Assembly: GCA_034435035.1 (NCBI GenBank) | Contig: DAOTXW010000040.1 | Location: forward strand, 62,001-126,000 | Direction of reading: 5' to 3' | DNA length: 64,000 nucleotides | From: JAHEME01 sp034435035 | GTDB taxonomy: Bacteria; Chloroflexota; Anaerolineae; Aggregatilineales; UBA3940 | Shown: piece by piece, positions 42,567 through 51,121 of the stretch | Numbering within the stretch: position 1 is the stretch's first letter | Layout of the letters: the number at the start of each line of letters is the position of its first letter | The notes under the pieces: model-generated | What the model saw: the letters and a program-made list of their open reading frames with translations, nothing else | Told to the model about the DNA's origin: nothing | Database searches by the model: none | Program-made: the position numbers and the translations under genes

Positions 42567-43922
42567 TCAGGGTATCCACTGCCCACTAAAGCCATTGCCT
42601 GTCACACGCTGCAGAGTCTCTGAAGACATATCATACATCCATAGCTCGGGGGTGCTGTGGGGCTGCTCCAGATTGAAGCGCTGGATCAGGATCTGATCCC
42701 CTGATGGGCTCCAGGTGAAGGCGGTGTTGTTGTAGATCGGATCCTCTGTGATGGCTCGTATCTCGCCTGTGTCGGGGTTCAGCAGGGTAAGCTGGCTGGC
42801 CCAGCCGGTCTGACGATCCAGACGACGGCGCCCAAAGGCAATCCACTTGCCCTGCGGGGACCAGGCGGCAGCCTGATCCTCTTCAGCTTGCTCCAGCAGC
42901 GGCCGTAGCCCTGCGCCGTCCCCTTCCAGCAGCGCCAACCAGAGCTCTGCGAAATACTGGCGCCCGACCGGGCGGATATCTGTGTAGACCATGCTGGTGC
43001 TGTCTGGCGAGAAGCTTCCCACTTCGCCCATCTGGCTCGGGATCAGGATAGCATCCCCGCCGGACAGTGGCAGCACGCGAATGGCCTGTGAATTGGCATC
43101 AAAGAAGGCCAGCCATTGGCCATCCGGGCTCCATACCGGGGTGAATCCCAGCACCTGGTTGTCCTCAAAGACGGGGCCGGTCTGACCCGTTGCCACGTCA
43201 TAAAGCCACACGCGGCTGGGCCCTGGCACTCCGGTGGCGGCGGCATCCTGACGCTCATAAGCCAGCAGGCGGCCATCCGGCGACCAGGCTGGCGTGCTGC
43301 AGATGCCTGGCCAGCAGTCGGTCAGCGCCTGTGCATTACCGCCCTGCGCATCGATGATCCAGATCTCAGAGGTCAGGTCCTGATTGAAGACAGTCACCGC
43401 GATCTGCGTGCCATCCGGGCTGGGCGCGAAGTTATACACACCAAACTCGGGGGCGAATATCTGCCGGGCATCGCCCTCGCCGGGGGCGATGCGCCACAGG
43501 CTGCGCTGCGGCGAATCCGCCGGGGCGAGGTACAGGATGGCAGGCTCGCGCGGGGTGAACGACCAGCGAATAGCGCGGGGGTTTGTGCGCCCATCGAGGC
43601 TGGACGCCCCCGATTCGAGCGTCACCGTGTAGACCCTGCCCGGCTGCAGGGCGGCTGTCGGGGTGAATGAGACGACGCTGCCATCAACACGCAGCTCGCC
43701 ATCTACAACCGGCTCGATCCGCAGCCTCGTTTCTATGCTTGAAGGTTCCATCGGGCGGGCAAACTCAAGACGAATCTGGGTAGTGGACGGGGGGCGGCTG
43801 CCATCGGCAGGCGTCATGGCGATTAGGGGCACGCCTACATGATCACCCAGGGCAACCACTCCCGCGATGGCTGCCAGCAGGCCGATGATGATCCCTGCGA
43901 TGAGGCGATCGAAGCGATCCAT
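42567..43922 (-). CDS. Membrane-anchored Big_5/TolB-like beta-propeller protein
   Basis: A 451-residue protein with an N-terminal membrane helix (about 7-29), an Ig-like Big_5 domain (TPADGSRPPSTTQIRLEFARPM) and a PD40/TolB-type propeller from about residue 130. Propeller blades show the repeated WSPDGR/WSPDGQ/SFSPDSTS/WSPQGKW motifs. It likely faces the outside of the membrane and binds a protein or glycan. It sits 7 bases after the TIGR03943 gene and 18 before the TlpA gene. No enzymatic residues are evident. Confidence 0.82.
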   Translation of the reverse strand: MDRFDRLIAGIIIGLLAAIAGVVALGDHVGVPLIAMTPADGSRPPSTTQIRLEFARPMEPSSIETRLRIEPVVDGELRVDGSVVSFTPTAALQPGRVYTVTLESGASSLDGRTNPRAIRWSFTPREPAILYLAPADSPQRSLWRIAPGEGDARQIFAPEFGVYNFAPSPDGTQIAVTVFNQDLTSEIWIIDAQGGNAQALTDCWPGICSTPAWSPDGRLLAYERQDAAATGVPGPSRVWLYDVATGQTGPVFEDNQVLGFTPVWSPDGQWLAFFDANSQAIRVLPLSGGDAILIPSQMGEVGSFSPDSTSMVYTDIRPVGRQYFAELWLALLEGDGAGLRPLLEQAEEDQAAAWSPQGKWIAFGRRRLDRQTGWASQLTLLNPDTGEIRAITEDPIYNNTAFTWSPSGDQILIQRFNLEQPHSTPELWMYDMSSETLQRVTGNGFSGQWIP

Positions 43923-43929
43923 GGGGCGC

Positions 43930-44706
43930 TCAGGGGTAGAGATAGGGCTGCTCAGGGGGCTGTACCGGCGTGATCTCCGAGGCCATTAAGACGGGCACGG
44001 CGCTTCCATCCACGATGCCGGCCTCAAAAGTGCCTCTCACCCGCACCCATGTGTCAGCCGGATAATTCGCTGGCTCCTCGGTCTGGACGACAACGCCGAT
44101 AGCCAGCGCATCGGCCACACAGCAGGTCAGCGTGAACCGTCCTACCATGAACTGCTCTGCATCGAAGCGGGCATCCCGGTAGACAAACCCGACGATGTCG
44201 GCTTCCTGGCCGTCCAGGGCTGCTGGATCAGGATCCTCGTTCATGACGCGGACCCAGTCCAGGATATTGCGCTCGGAGGGGACCACGGTGAGGCGGCTGC
44301 CCTGATCGGCTGCGCCGGCCACATCGGTGGTGATGCCACGATTAGCGATCGCATTCGCGCCCAGAGGCCGTGCCGGGATGGTGATTCCCAGAATCAGCGG
44401 GAAGGCGACAATCACCAATGGCCAGGCCGACACGGTCTCATTATGGGGATCGTGTCGGTGTCCGTGCGAGGGGGCATGGTCGGGGGGGATGTGCTGCGCG
44501 TCATCTCGGTCACTGATCAGCTTGTAGGAGCCTGCCAGCAGGATCAACAGCCCGACTCCGACCACAGACAGCCAGCCGAAACGAGGGCCAATGTAGTAGT
44601 ACAGCTTGCCGCTGACGAATTTCTCGGCCAGAAACATTGCGAGCAGGATCAACAGCAGCGCCTTGAGACGATTCGCAGAGTGGACGGTCAGCCGCATGCG
44701 CCTCAC
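43930..44706 (-). CDS. TIGR03943 family protein (YcgQ/COG3689-like)
   Basis: A 258-residue protein with membrane helices in the first half (LLILLAMFLAEKFVSGKLYYYIG, SVVGVGLLILLAGSY) separated by a His/Asp-rich cytoplasmic loop (DHAPSHGHRHDPHNE), and a C-terminal extracytoplasmic domain with DIVGFVYRDARFDAEQF, the RFTLTCCVADA cysteine pair and WVRVRGTFE. This is the usual partner of COG0701 permeases. The histidine stretch and double cysteine suggest metal binding. The ATG overlaps the permease stop by 4 bases. Confidence 0.85.
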   Translation of the reverse strand: MRRMRLTVHSANRLKALLLILLAMFLAEKFVSGKLYYYIGPRFGWLSVVGVGLLILLAGSYKLISDRDDAQHIPPDHAPSHGHRHDPHNETVSAWPLVIVAFPLILGITIPARPLGANAIANRGITTDVAGAADQGSRLTVVPSERNILDWVRVMNEDPDPAALDGQEADIVGFVYRDARFDAEQFMVGRFTLTCCVADALAIGVVVQTEEPANYPADTWVRVRGTFEAGIVDGSAVPVLMASEITPVQPPEQPYLYP

Positions 44707-45629
44707 CAGGGGACATTAAGATTGATGAACACACCGGTCAGCAGCGTGAGCAGGAATGGCAGCACCATCAAATAGACCACGATCCGACGTTCAAAGACGC
44801 CCAGGAACATCAGCGTGCTCTTGATGTCGATCATCGGGCCAAACACCAGGAAGCTGAGGATGGAGCCGGTTGTGAACGTTCCGGCAAATGCCAGGGACAG
44901 GAACGCATCAACCGTTGAGCACACGGACAAAAGGAACGCCAGCCCCTGCATGACCAGGACCGATCCCACCGGCCCCGATCCGACGGACAGCAGAACAGCC
45001 TGCGGCACCAGAGTCTGAAGCATCGCTGCCAGTGCCGAGCCGATGATCAGGTAGCGCGCCATTTCAAAGAACTCATCTGCCGCGACCTGCAGCGCGCGCT
45101 GCAGTCGATCGCGCACCGGCATGATCGGGCGCAGCGGGATCACTTCGTCGCTGGCGGCCACAGGCGTCATTGGGGCATGTTGGCGCATCAGCCGCGCTGG
45201 CTGGGGGTGGAGCGAGAAAACCAGGCCAATGCCGGCAGCAATCAGGAATCCCAGCCCAAAGCGAGCGAACAGGATGGGCCTCCAGCCATACGCAGCATAG
45301 GTGCTGGCGACCACGACCGGATTGATGATAGGGGCTGAGAGCAGAAAGGCTATACCTGCCGATGCCGGTAAGCCCTTGTTGAGCAGCCGGCGGGTGAGCG
45401 GCACGACGCCGCATTCGCAGACCGGAAACGCGAGCCCCAGGAGTCCGCCGATCAGCACCGCCCGACCAGGCCTGCCCGGGATGAGCCTGAGCATGTCCTC
45501 GCGGCTGATGAACTCCTCCACCAGCCCTGAGGCAAGCGTGCCCAGCAGCAGAAAAGGGATGGCCTCAATCAGGATGCCCAGAAAGACGGTGGTGAAAGTA
45601 ATGACCTGATCGATCACAGTGCCCCGCAC
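44703..45629 (-). CDS. COG0701 family permease (YcgR/DUF318-like)
   Basis: A 308-residue integral membrane protein with about eight helices. It carries the FPVCECGVVPLTRRLL signature, the LLSAPIINPVVVAST segment and a second-half SVCSTVDAFLSLAFAGTF segment with a cysteine. The same family includes ArsP-like transporters of arsenic compounds and YcgR proteins. Paired with TIGR03943 it is commonly thought to move a metal or metalloid; the substrate is unproven. It is the first gene of the operon. Confidence 0.85.
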   Translation of the reverse strand: MRGTVIDQVITFTTVFLGILIEAIPFLLLGTLASGLVEEFISREDMLRLIPGRPGRAVLIGGLLGLAFPVCECGVVPLTRRLLNKGLPASAGIAFLLSAPIINPVVVASTYAAYGWRPILFARFGLGFLIAAGIGLVFSLHPQPARLMRQHAPMTPVAASDEVIPLRPIMPVRDRLQRALQVAADEFFEMARYLIIGSALAAMLQTLVPQAVLLSVGSGPVGSVLVMQGLAFLLSVCSTVDAFLSLAFAGTFTTGSILSFLVFGPMIDIKSTLMFLGVFERRIVVYLMVLPFLLTLLTGVFINLNVPW

Positions 45630-45650
45630 ATGGCCGGCGGAATACCCGTG

Positions 45651-45679
45651 ATCTTACCACGGCCTTTCCAGGTTGCCAG
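45651..45679 (-). promoter_or_regulatory. Promoter of the permease operon
   Basis: On the minus strand CTGGCA (45679-45674), 17 bases and TGG-TAAGAT (extended -10, hexamer 45656-45651). The predicted start is near 45644. The inverted repeat element begins 3 bases upstream of the -35. Confidence 0.45.
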
Positions 45680-45681
45680 TT

Positions 45682-45767
45682 TCAGCAGACCACAATGGAT
45701 ATCGATGGCAAACCAGAGACCGATGCGCGAAGTTCATCCGCGGCGTGGTTTCATTGTGGTCTGCTGA
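45682..45767. repeat. 86-bp element with perfect 16-bp inverted ends
   Basis: TCAGCAGACCACAATG (45682-45697) and its exact reverse complement (45752-45767) bound a 54-base centre. A shorter inner pair AACCA/TGGTT extends the pairing with bulges. It lies between the znuA-type gene end and the permease promoter. It could be a MITE-like remnant, a terminator-like cruciform or a regulatory site; no target duplication is apparent at the edges. Confidence 0.85.
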
Positions 45768-45806
45768 GCGTCAATTAGTGGTGACCTGCCCTTTAGAAGT
45801 GCCGGA

Positions 45807-46829
45807 TCACTCCCCAAGACCTATCACCAGCTGTGCGGCATTGGCCCGCATCATGTCCACATAGGTTTCGGCGCCGCTGCCCGGCGCTCCCAGCGAGTCA
45901 GTGTACAGGGTAAGTACACGGATATCCGGCCCGAGTTCGGCAGCAATCGTACCGGCAAGCTCTGCATCGATCGTTGTCTCAACGAAGATGGCCCTGATCC
46001 CCTCTGCACGTAGTACATCAATTAGCTGAGCCATCTGACCGGCCGATGGCTCGGCTACCTCGGCGGCCCCGATGTAGATCGTGTCCACCACCTCAAACCC
46101 ATAGGCTCGAGCGAAGTACGCCAACGCATCATGGTTGGTCACCAGCCGACGGTGTTCCGGTGGGATTCGTGCCACCTGTTCGCGGATGTGAGCATCAAGA
46201 CTCTCCAGCTCTCTCCGATAGGCCGCCGCATTGGCGCGATAGCTGGTAGCCCCGTCGGGATCGAGAGCCGCCAGGGTTTCGGCCACGTTGGCTACCCAGA
46301 TCATCACATTGCGCGGATCCTGCCAGGTATGGGGATCTCCATACTCATGGGTGTGATCCAGATCCCCGCCCTCCTCGCTCTGATGGTCTTCATCCTCAAC
46401 GGGGAAGATAATGTCCACACCAGCGGATACCGGTACGACAGCGGGGCTGCCGCCCAGCATATCCAGGACCGGCTCGAGGCCTTCCTCGAAGTGAAGCCCG
46501 TTGACGTACAGCACGTCCGCTTCGCGCAGTAAGGCGAGGTCCGATGCGCTGGGCTCGTAGCTGTGTGGGTCCTGCCCGGAGGGTATCAGCACTTCCAGAT
46601 GGATGCGATCGCTGCCGACGTTGGCGACCACATCGCCGATGATACTGGTGGTGGCCACGACTTGCAGCGGATCGCCTGCGGGGCGCTCTGCCGGGGAGAG
46701 CGTCGGGAGCGCCAGTTCCGTGTCCCTCTCTTCGACGAGAGGCTGGGGAAGCACGGGCTGCGACAGCCCCCCACAGGCGGCCAGGGTAAGTCCCAGGATT
46801 ACGGGCAGGCAAGTAACAGTCAGGCGCAT
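45807..46829 (-). CDS. Metal ABC transporter substrate-binding lipoprotein (ZnuA/TroA family)
   Basis: A 340-residue cluster A-I binding protein. It has a lipoprotein signal (LTLAAC, C19), a PHSYEPSASDLALLREAD N-lobe motif, an acidic and His-rich loop (DEDHQSEEGGDLDHTHEYGD) typical of zinc-binding ZnuA, and the ligand histidines in GLHFEEGL, DPHTWQDPRN and TNHDALAYFARAYG. It would capture Zn(II) or Mn(II) outside the membrane. No ATPase or permease genes (znuB, znuC) are next to it, so it must work with components encoded elsewhere or another partner such as the adjacent permease. GGAGC precedes the ATG. Confidence 0.9.
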   Translation of the reverse strand: MRLTVTCLPVILGLTLAACGGLSQPVLPQPLVEERDTELALPTLSPAERPAGDPLQVVATTSIIGDVVANVGSDRIHLEVLIPSGQDPHSYEPSASDLALLREADVLYVNGLHFEEGLEPVLDMLGGSPAVVPVSAGVDIIFPVEDEDHQSEEGGDLDHTHEYGDPHTWQDPRNVMIWVANVAETLAALDPDGATSYRANAAAYRRELESLDAHIREQVARIPPEHRRLVTNHDALAYFARAYGFEVVDTIYIGAAEVAEPSAGQMAQLIDVLRAEGIRAIFVETTIDAELAGTIAAELGPDIRVLTLYTDSLGAPGSGAETYVDMMRANAAQLVIGLGE

Positions 46830-46865
46830 TCGGGGGCTCCTTAATGAGATGAAGTATCAATTAGT

Positions 46866-46894
46866 ATTCTATCGTGTGCCTGGCCGCCTGTCAA
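46866..46894 (-). promoter_or_regulatory. Promoter of the ZnuA-type gene
   Basis: On the minus strand TTGACA (46894-46889), 17 bases and TAGAAT (46871-46866), the best consensus promoter in the window. Start near 46859, with a leader of about 30 bases. I see no clear Zur palindrome. Confidence 0.7.
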
Positions 46895-46931
46895 ATGGTG
46901 TCAGCCGCAGGACCAATCGACCTATTCCGAC

Positions 46932-46961
46932 TTGACCCTCGCCTATTGACCGTACTACACT
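46932..46961 (+). promoter_or_regulatory. Promoter of the PA14 protein gene
   Basis: TTGACC (46932-46937), 18 bases and TACACT (46956-46961). Start near 46968, a leader of about 70 bases. Confidence 0.5.
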
Positions 46962-47037
46962 TAAGCACAAGCAGGGGGGGACCCCGCCCTGAACTGATCA
47001 GCGCCGGGCGGCGCCGGCACCCATGGAGGATCCACTC

Positions 47038-48573
47038 ATGCGTCAAGATCAAGGACTGAGGAACGCAGTGGTATTCGCAGTTGTTGTGCTGGCAGCGCTT
47101 GTCATGACCGGCCCGCCAGCACCCGCGGCGGCTGCAGGCGAAGAGGGGGTATGGCTGGCCGAATACTATGCTAACCGCGAGCTCTCGGGGCCGATCATTT
47201 TTTCAGAGACGTTGCCCGGGCCGTTTCTGATCAAAGAATGGCCATGGGGGGAAGGCCCCAAGAATGGCGTACCGGATGACAAGTGGTCGGCCCGCTTCAC
47301 TACCCACGCGACATTCCCGGGGGGGAACGTCAAGTTTTTGCTGAACTCGGATGATGGCTCACGGCTGTACCTCAATGGCGAAGTCATACTTGACGAATGG
47401 CATGAACGCGCCGCAACCTGGTATGCAGCCCGTGTGCTGCCTGTCCCCGCAGGCACCTACACGATCATGGTCGAATACTATGACACGGGCGGCATCAACA
47501 AGATAGAAGCGCTCTGGCAGGCAACCACTGATCTGCCCGCCGCGCCGGATGCCAATTTTGTGCCGGCGGGTACCGGGCAGGGCGGGGGCGGCCTGCCGAC
47601 CGGGATACCGGTTGACATGTGGCGGGCGGACTACTACTCGAACCGCGATCTGGAAGGGGCAATCACCTTCTCCGAGGTTCTGCCCGGCCCCTACCTGGAA
47701 CGCGATTGGCTGTGGGGTTTTGGGCCACAGAATGGCGTGCCCGATGATGAATGGTCGGCCCGCTTCACAACCCGGCATGTGTTCCCCGGAGGCAATGTCA
47801 AGTTTTTCATCAATTCGGACGATGGATCGCGGATGCTGTTAAACGGTCAGGTGATCATCGACGAATGGCACGATCGTGCTGCCACCTGGTATACGGCGCG
47901 CGTCCTGCCGATTCCAGCCGGAATGTACGAGATCACGGTGGAGTACTACGAAGCATTCGGGATCAACAAAGTGTCAGCGGGGTTTGAACCGACAACCGAT
48001 CTGCCGGCTGCGCCTGATGCGGGCTTTGTGCCGGCGCCCTTGCCCCCGGACCAACAGCCAGCCGCGCCAACTGGCCAGCCTGGCACGTCACCTGCGGGCG
48101 GGCAGGCAGAGGGCGGCCCGACTCTGGCCACCCCGCCCCCGGGCGGCATAGTCGTCGATGCCAATACACCTGCCTTTGCCTGGGCGGGATCAAACGAGTG
48201 GGGCTATGGCTTCGGCGGCCTGCTGGACAATCTCTACCTGTTTGTGGGCAATAGCGCTTTTGCGCCTCGCCTGTGGGCGCGCTGGAACCCATCGCTCCCC
48301 AGCGCTGGCTACTATGACATCTATGTCTGGATCCCGGCCAACCCGGCAGCTACAACCAATGCTCGCTACCGGGTGTTTCACAGCGGCACGCTGAGCCCTG
48401 TGATCGCGGTGAACCAGCGTGAGAATGGCGGTCAGTGGGTCTGGATCGGCAACTTCTACTTCGCACCCGGCGCAAGCCAGTACCTGTATCTCAATGACCT
48501 GACGTTCGAGTCGGCGGATTCTACCTGGGTGCTGTTTGATGCCGTGAAGTTCGTTTACAGCGACACCCAGTAG
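47038..48573 (+). CDS. Secreted protein with two PA14 domains and a golvesin-like C-terminus
   Basis: A 511-residue secreted protein. A signal peptide (residues 1-33, ending PAAAAG) precedes two PA14 carbohydrate-binding-type domains of about 125 residues, near 38-165 and 195-320. Each has YYxNRxL, PGPFL or PGPYL, a GVPDDxWSARFTT segment, NSDDGSR, LNG and DEWHxRAATWY. A proline-rich linker leads to a golvesin/xanthan-lyase-like domain (GYYDIYVWIPAN, TWVLFDAVKFVY). It is likely a glycan-binding surface protein without enzyme activity. GGAGG lies 8 bases before the ATG at 47038; an ATG at 47023 overlaps that site. Confidence 0.85.
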   Translation: MRQDQGLRNAVVFAVVVLAALVMTGPPAPAAAAGEEGVWLAEYYANRELSGPIIFSETLPGPFLIKEWPWGEGPKNGVPDDKWSARFTTHATFPGGNVKFLLNSDDGSRLYLNGEVILDEWHERAATWYAARVLPVPAGTYTIMVEYYDTGGINKIEALWQATTDLPAAPDANFVPAGTGQGGGGLPTGIPVDMWRADYYSNRDLEGAITFSEVLPGPYLERDWLWGFGPQNGVPDDEWSARFTTRHVFPGGNVKFFINSDDGSRMLLNGQVIIDEWHDRAATWYTARVLPIPAGMYEITVEYYEAFGINKVSAGFEPTTDLPAAPDAGFVPAPLPPDQQPAAPTGQPGTSPAGGQAEGGPTLATPPPGGIVVDANTPAFAWAGSNEWGYGFGGLLDNLYLFVGNSAFAPRLWARWNPSLPSAGYYDIYVWIPANPAATTNARYRVFHSGTLSPVIAVNQRENGGQWVWIGNFYFAPGASQYLYLNDLTFESADSTWVLFDAVKFVYSDTQ

Positions 48574-48588
48574 GGGGGCTTCTCCCCA

Positions 48589-48624
48589 CCGGGCGCGGGA
48601 TCGGCTACCAGCCCCCGCGCCCGG
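48589..48624 (+). terminator. Terminator-like hairpin after the PA14 gene
   Basis: A perfect 11-bp stem CCGGGCGCGGG/CCCGCGCCCGG with a 14-base loop lies 16 bases after the stop. No T-tract follows. Confidence 0.55.
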
Positions 48625-48642
48625 GGATTAAACCCGGATGTG

Positions 48643-48672
48643 TTTGCCCGGACCTGCGAGCCATGCTACGAT
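48643..48672 (+). promoter_or_regulatory. Promoter of the HEAT-like gene
   Basis: TTGCCC (48643-48648), 18 bases and TGC-TACGAT (extended -10, hexamer 48667-48672). Confidence 0.45.
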
Positions 48673-48715
48673 GTCCATCAGGCCGACCGGGACCACAACA
48701 GGTGACGACAACAGC

Positions 48716-49495
48716 ATGGATAACAACCAATCAAACTATGACGCGCTTGATGTCCAGGCGCTGAGTTCCCTCTTGCTGAACGCAGACATGTCCCCGGAGG
48801 TTCACCGTGGAGCGCTGTCGGCGCTGGCCCGGCGCAGCCCCTATCAGCGCAGCACTCTGATCATCCAGATTCTCCGCAGCGTCATGAGCCACCCTGATCG
48901 GTATGATCAGGAAGTCATGATGGCTCTGATTGATATTCTGGGGTCTGATCCAAATGCTGATGCAACAGCGGCCATGCTGGAAGTGCTGCCCGATATGCTG
49001 GAACAGGCCCTTGACCCGAAACGGGCGCTCAAACCGGAGTTTCGTGAGTACTTCTATCAGACACTTGTGACCAGGCAGCGCGAGGACGATCTGTCTGTCT
49101 GGGGTGAGATGCTGCCCAACCTGGAGGCCAAGACACTGGTTGCAATCCTGGTTGACCCGGTGGCACGGCCCCTGGAGGCACTCGAACCCCTGACTCTGAT
49201 CGACCGGCTGCGGGAACCCAGCCGGACGAAGGCTCTTATCTCGGTCATTGCCGGGGTGGCACATACCGGCGGCGATCCCGCCAATGTGCAGAAGGCCGCT
49301 GCGCTGATCGCGAACTCAGCGGATGCCGATCAGCTCAAAGAAGGGATCAACGTCCTGGGCCAGCACTGGGATCGGGCCAAGAAGTCAGGGCGGCGAGCAC
49401 AGACTGAGATGCTTGAGCGGGCTCTTTCGATCATCGATCCGGCTCCGCGCACGCCCACAGAGCGCTTGACTGGAAAACGGATGTGGGCTAAATAG
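48716..49495 (+). CDS. HEAT-like helical protein of unknown function
   Basis: A 259-residue, all-helical, soluble protein that I cannot place in a family. Repeated pairs of helices of about 30-40 residues (VQALSSLLLNADMSPEVH, ALSALARRSPYQRSTLIIQI, VMMALIDILGSDPNADA) suggest a HEAT-like superhelix. The end is basic (TERLTGKRMWAK). It has no signal peptide, membrane helix or catalytic motif. The ATG at 48716 follows AGGTGA (weak); an upstream in-frame start at 48638 would put coding sequence across the promoter. A terminator follows. Confidence 0.6.
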   Translation: MDNNQSNYDALDVQALSSLLLNADMSPEVHRGALSALARRSPYQRSTLIIQILRSVMSHPDRYDQEVMMALIDILGSDPNADATAAMLEVLPDMLEQALDPKRALKPEFREYFYQTLVTRQREDDLSVWGEMLPNLEAKTLVAILVDPVARPLEALEPLTLIDRLREPSRTKALISVIAGVAHTGGDPANVQKAAALIANSADADQLKEGINVLGQHWDRAKKSGRRAQTEMLERALSIIDPAPRTPTERLTGKRMWAK

Positions 49496-49522
49496 CTGCT
49501 CCCAACGAGCAGAATGTTTCGG

Positions 49523-49548
49523 CGCCGGGGATTTGGAACCGGCGTTTT
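49523..49548 (+). terminator. Terminator after the HEAT-like gene
   Basis: A CGCCGG/CCGGCG stem with a 10-base loop (49523-49544), followed directly by TTTT. Confidence 0.55.
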
Positions 49549-49585
49549 GTCTGCTGCCGAAGCGGTACGCTGCTGGCAGGTGATT

Positions 49586-49613
49586 TTGTGATCCTCTGCG
49601 CCTGAAGTATAAT
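49586..49613 (+). promoter_or_regulatory. Promoter of the TPR/URO-D operon
   Basis: TTGTGA (49586-49591), 16 bases and a perfect TATAAT (49608-49613). Start near 49620, about 47 bases before the TPR gene. Confidence 0.55.
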
Positions 49614-49666
49614 CCCGCTACTGCAAACAAGACCTCAGCACAATTTCCCAGCAGGAGTACCGATTC

Positions 49667-50029
49667 ATGACAAAGCCCAATCTGCGTCGGACACAGGATT
49701 TCCAGACGGCTATTGATCGCTACCACGAGCTGGCACACCAGAATCCCTATGACACCAAGGTGCTGACCAGTCTTGCCTGGAGTTACGAGCGCGCTGGTGA
49801 ATATCCACAGGCGGTGCAGCAGTTCAAGCAGGCTATTGGGATCGACCAGAACCAGCCTGATGCCTACTTCGGGCTTGGCCTGGCCTTGCTGGGCAACAAC
49901 CAGATCAGCGATGCGATCGAGGCGCTTGAACAGGCTCACCGGCTGGCGGCACAGAGCGATGACCGCAGCTACATGGTGACGCTCCAGCACCAGGTTGACG
50001 TTCTGCTGAGGCTTTATCGCCCCGCCTGA
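49667..50029 (+). CDS. Small TPR protein
   Basis: A 120-residue protein made of about three tetratricopeptide repeats (YHELAHQNPYDTKVLTSLAW, YERAGEYPQAVQQFKQAI, AYFGLGLALLGNNQISDAIEALEQA). It is a soluble adaptor with no other domain. AGCAGGAG lies about 10 bases before the ATG. The URO-D-family gene begins 15 bases after its stop, so the two are cotranscribed, though no functional link is known. Confidence 0.8.
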   Translation: MTKPNLRRTQDFQTAIDRYHELAHQNPYDTKVLTSLAWSYERAGEYPQAVQQFKQAIGIDQNQPDAYFGLGLALLGNNQISDAIEALEQAHRLAAQSDDRSYMVTLQHQVDVLLRLYRPA

Positions 50030-50044
50030 ACCTGGAGTGCCGTA

Positions 50045-51046
50045 ATGAACAAACGACAGCGTCTGGAAGCTACTATCCATGGCGAAGTGGTGGATCGCGT
50101 TGCGGTGGCATTGTGGCGCCATTTCCCCGGTGATGACCAGCGCGCTGACGACCTTGCAGCAGCTCATCTGGCGTTCCAGGCCACCTACGATTGGGACTTC
50201 CTGAAAGTCTCTCCCGCCAGCAGTTTCTGCATCCGGGACTGGGGCGTGGAAGATCGCTGGTCAGGCAATACCGAAGGAACCCGCGACTACGGGCGGCGGA
50301 TCGTGCAGTCACCGGAGGATTGGCTTAACCTCAAACTGCTCAACCCGCTGGAAGGAGCGCTTGGCGAACAGCTGCGCTGCCTGCAGATACTTCACGCGGA
50401 GCTGAAGGGCAAAGTCCCGTTTGTCCAGACGGTGTTCAGCCCACTGGCTCAGGCCAAGAACATCGCGGGCAACCGCAACCTGGTTGTCCACATGCGTCAG
50501 AATGCAGGCCAGGTGCATCACGCACTGCAAACGCTGACCGATACCACGATCCGTTTCATTCACGAAGCCAAGGCGCATGGCATTGATGGGATCTATTATG
50601 CGGTGCAGCATGCCAGCTACATCCTGCTAAGCGAAGCAGAGTATCAGGTATTCGGGCGGCCCTATGACCTGCAGGTGCTGCAGGCCGCCAACGATCTCTG
50701 GTTAAATATCCTGCATCTGCATGGCCCTCATGCGATGTTCGGCCTGGTGGCAGATTATCCGGTGCAGGTCCTGAACTGGCATGATCGGGAGTCGGCGCCG
50801 GCCCTTGAAACGGGCCTGAAGAAGATCAAGGGAGCAGCCTCGGGCGGAGTCGATCGGGATGTCCTGCATCAGGATGATCCGGCGCCTGCTCTTGAACAGG
50901 CTCGTGATGCTTTTGCGCGGACCGGTGGCCGACGCTGGATCCTGGGCACGGGTTGTGTGACTCTCGTCACTACCCCCATGGGCAATCTGCGCCGCCTGCG
51001 TGCGCTGGCCGATCACCTTAAGCCCGGGCAGGCAGCTCCGAACTAG
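50045..51046 (+). CDS. URO-D superfamily protein
   Basis: A 333-residue TIM-barrel protein of the uroporphyrinogen decarboxylase superfamily. It begins RQRLEATIHGEVVDRVAVALW, has VQTVFSPLAQAKNIAG and ends with GRRWILGTGCVTLVTTPMGNL, a segment that in these proteins reads ILGxGCxxxxxTP. The arginine motif of true HemE (around RQAGR) is not seen, so it is more likely a corrinoid methyltransferase-like or uncharacterised member. The substrate is unknown. It is the last gene of the operon, followed by a strong terminator. Confidence 0.85.
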   Translation: MNKRQRLEATIHGEVVDRVAVALWRHFPGDDQRADDLAAAHLAFQATYDWDFLKVSPASSFCIRDWGVEDRWSGNTEGTRDYGRRIVQSPEDWLNLKLLNPLEGALGEQLRCLQILHAELKGKVPFVQTVFSPLAQAKNIAGNRNLVVHMRQNAGQVHHALQTLTDTTIRFIHEAKAHGIDGIYYAVQHASYILLSEAEYQVFGRPYDLQVLQAANDLWLNILHLHGPHAMFGLVADYPVQVLNWHDRESAPALETGLKKIKGAASGGVDRDVLHQDDPAPALEQARDAFARTGGRRWILGTGCVTLVTTPMGNLRRLRALADHLKPGQAAPN

Positions 51047-51070
51047 CGCTATCATCATCTGTAGAAGCGG

Positions 51071-51103
51071 AGAGGGCGCTCCTGAAAGCGCCCTCTTGCT
51101 TTT
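51071..51103. terminator. Terminator between convergent operons
   Basis: A perfect 10-bp stem AGAGGGCGCT/AGCGCCCTCT (51071-51096) with a 6-base loop, followed by TGCTTTT on the plus strand. Confidence 0.8.
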
Positions 51104-51121
51104 GCGATACTCTGGATCGTG

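Noticed and set aside
45695..45778. A 27-codon frame inside the inverted-repeat element
   Set aside because: Too short, no ribosome binding site, and the sequence is better explained by the palindromic arms.
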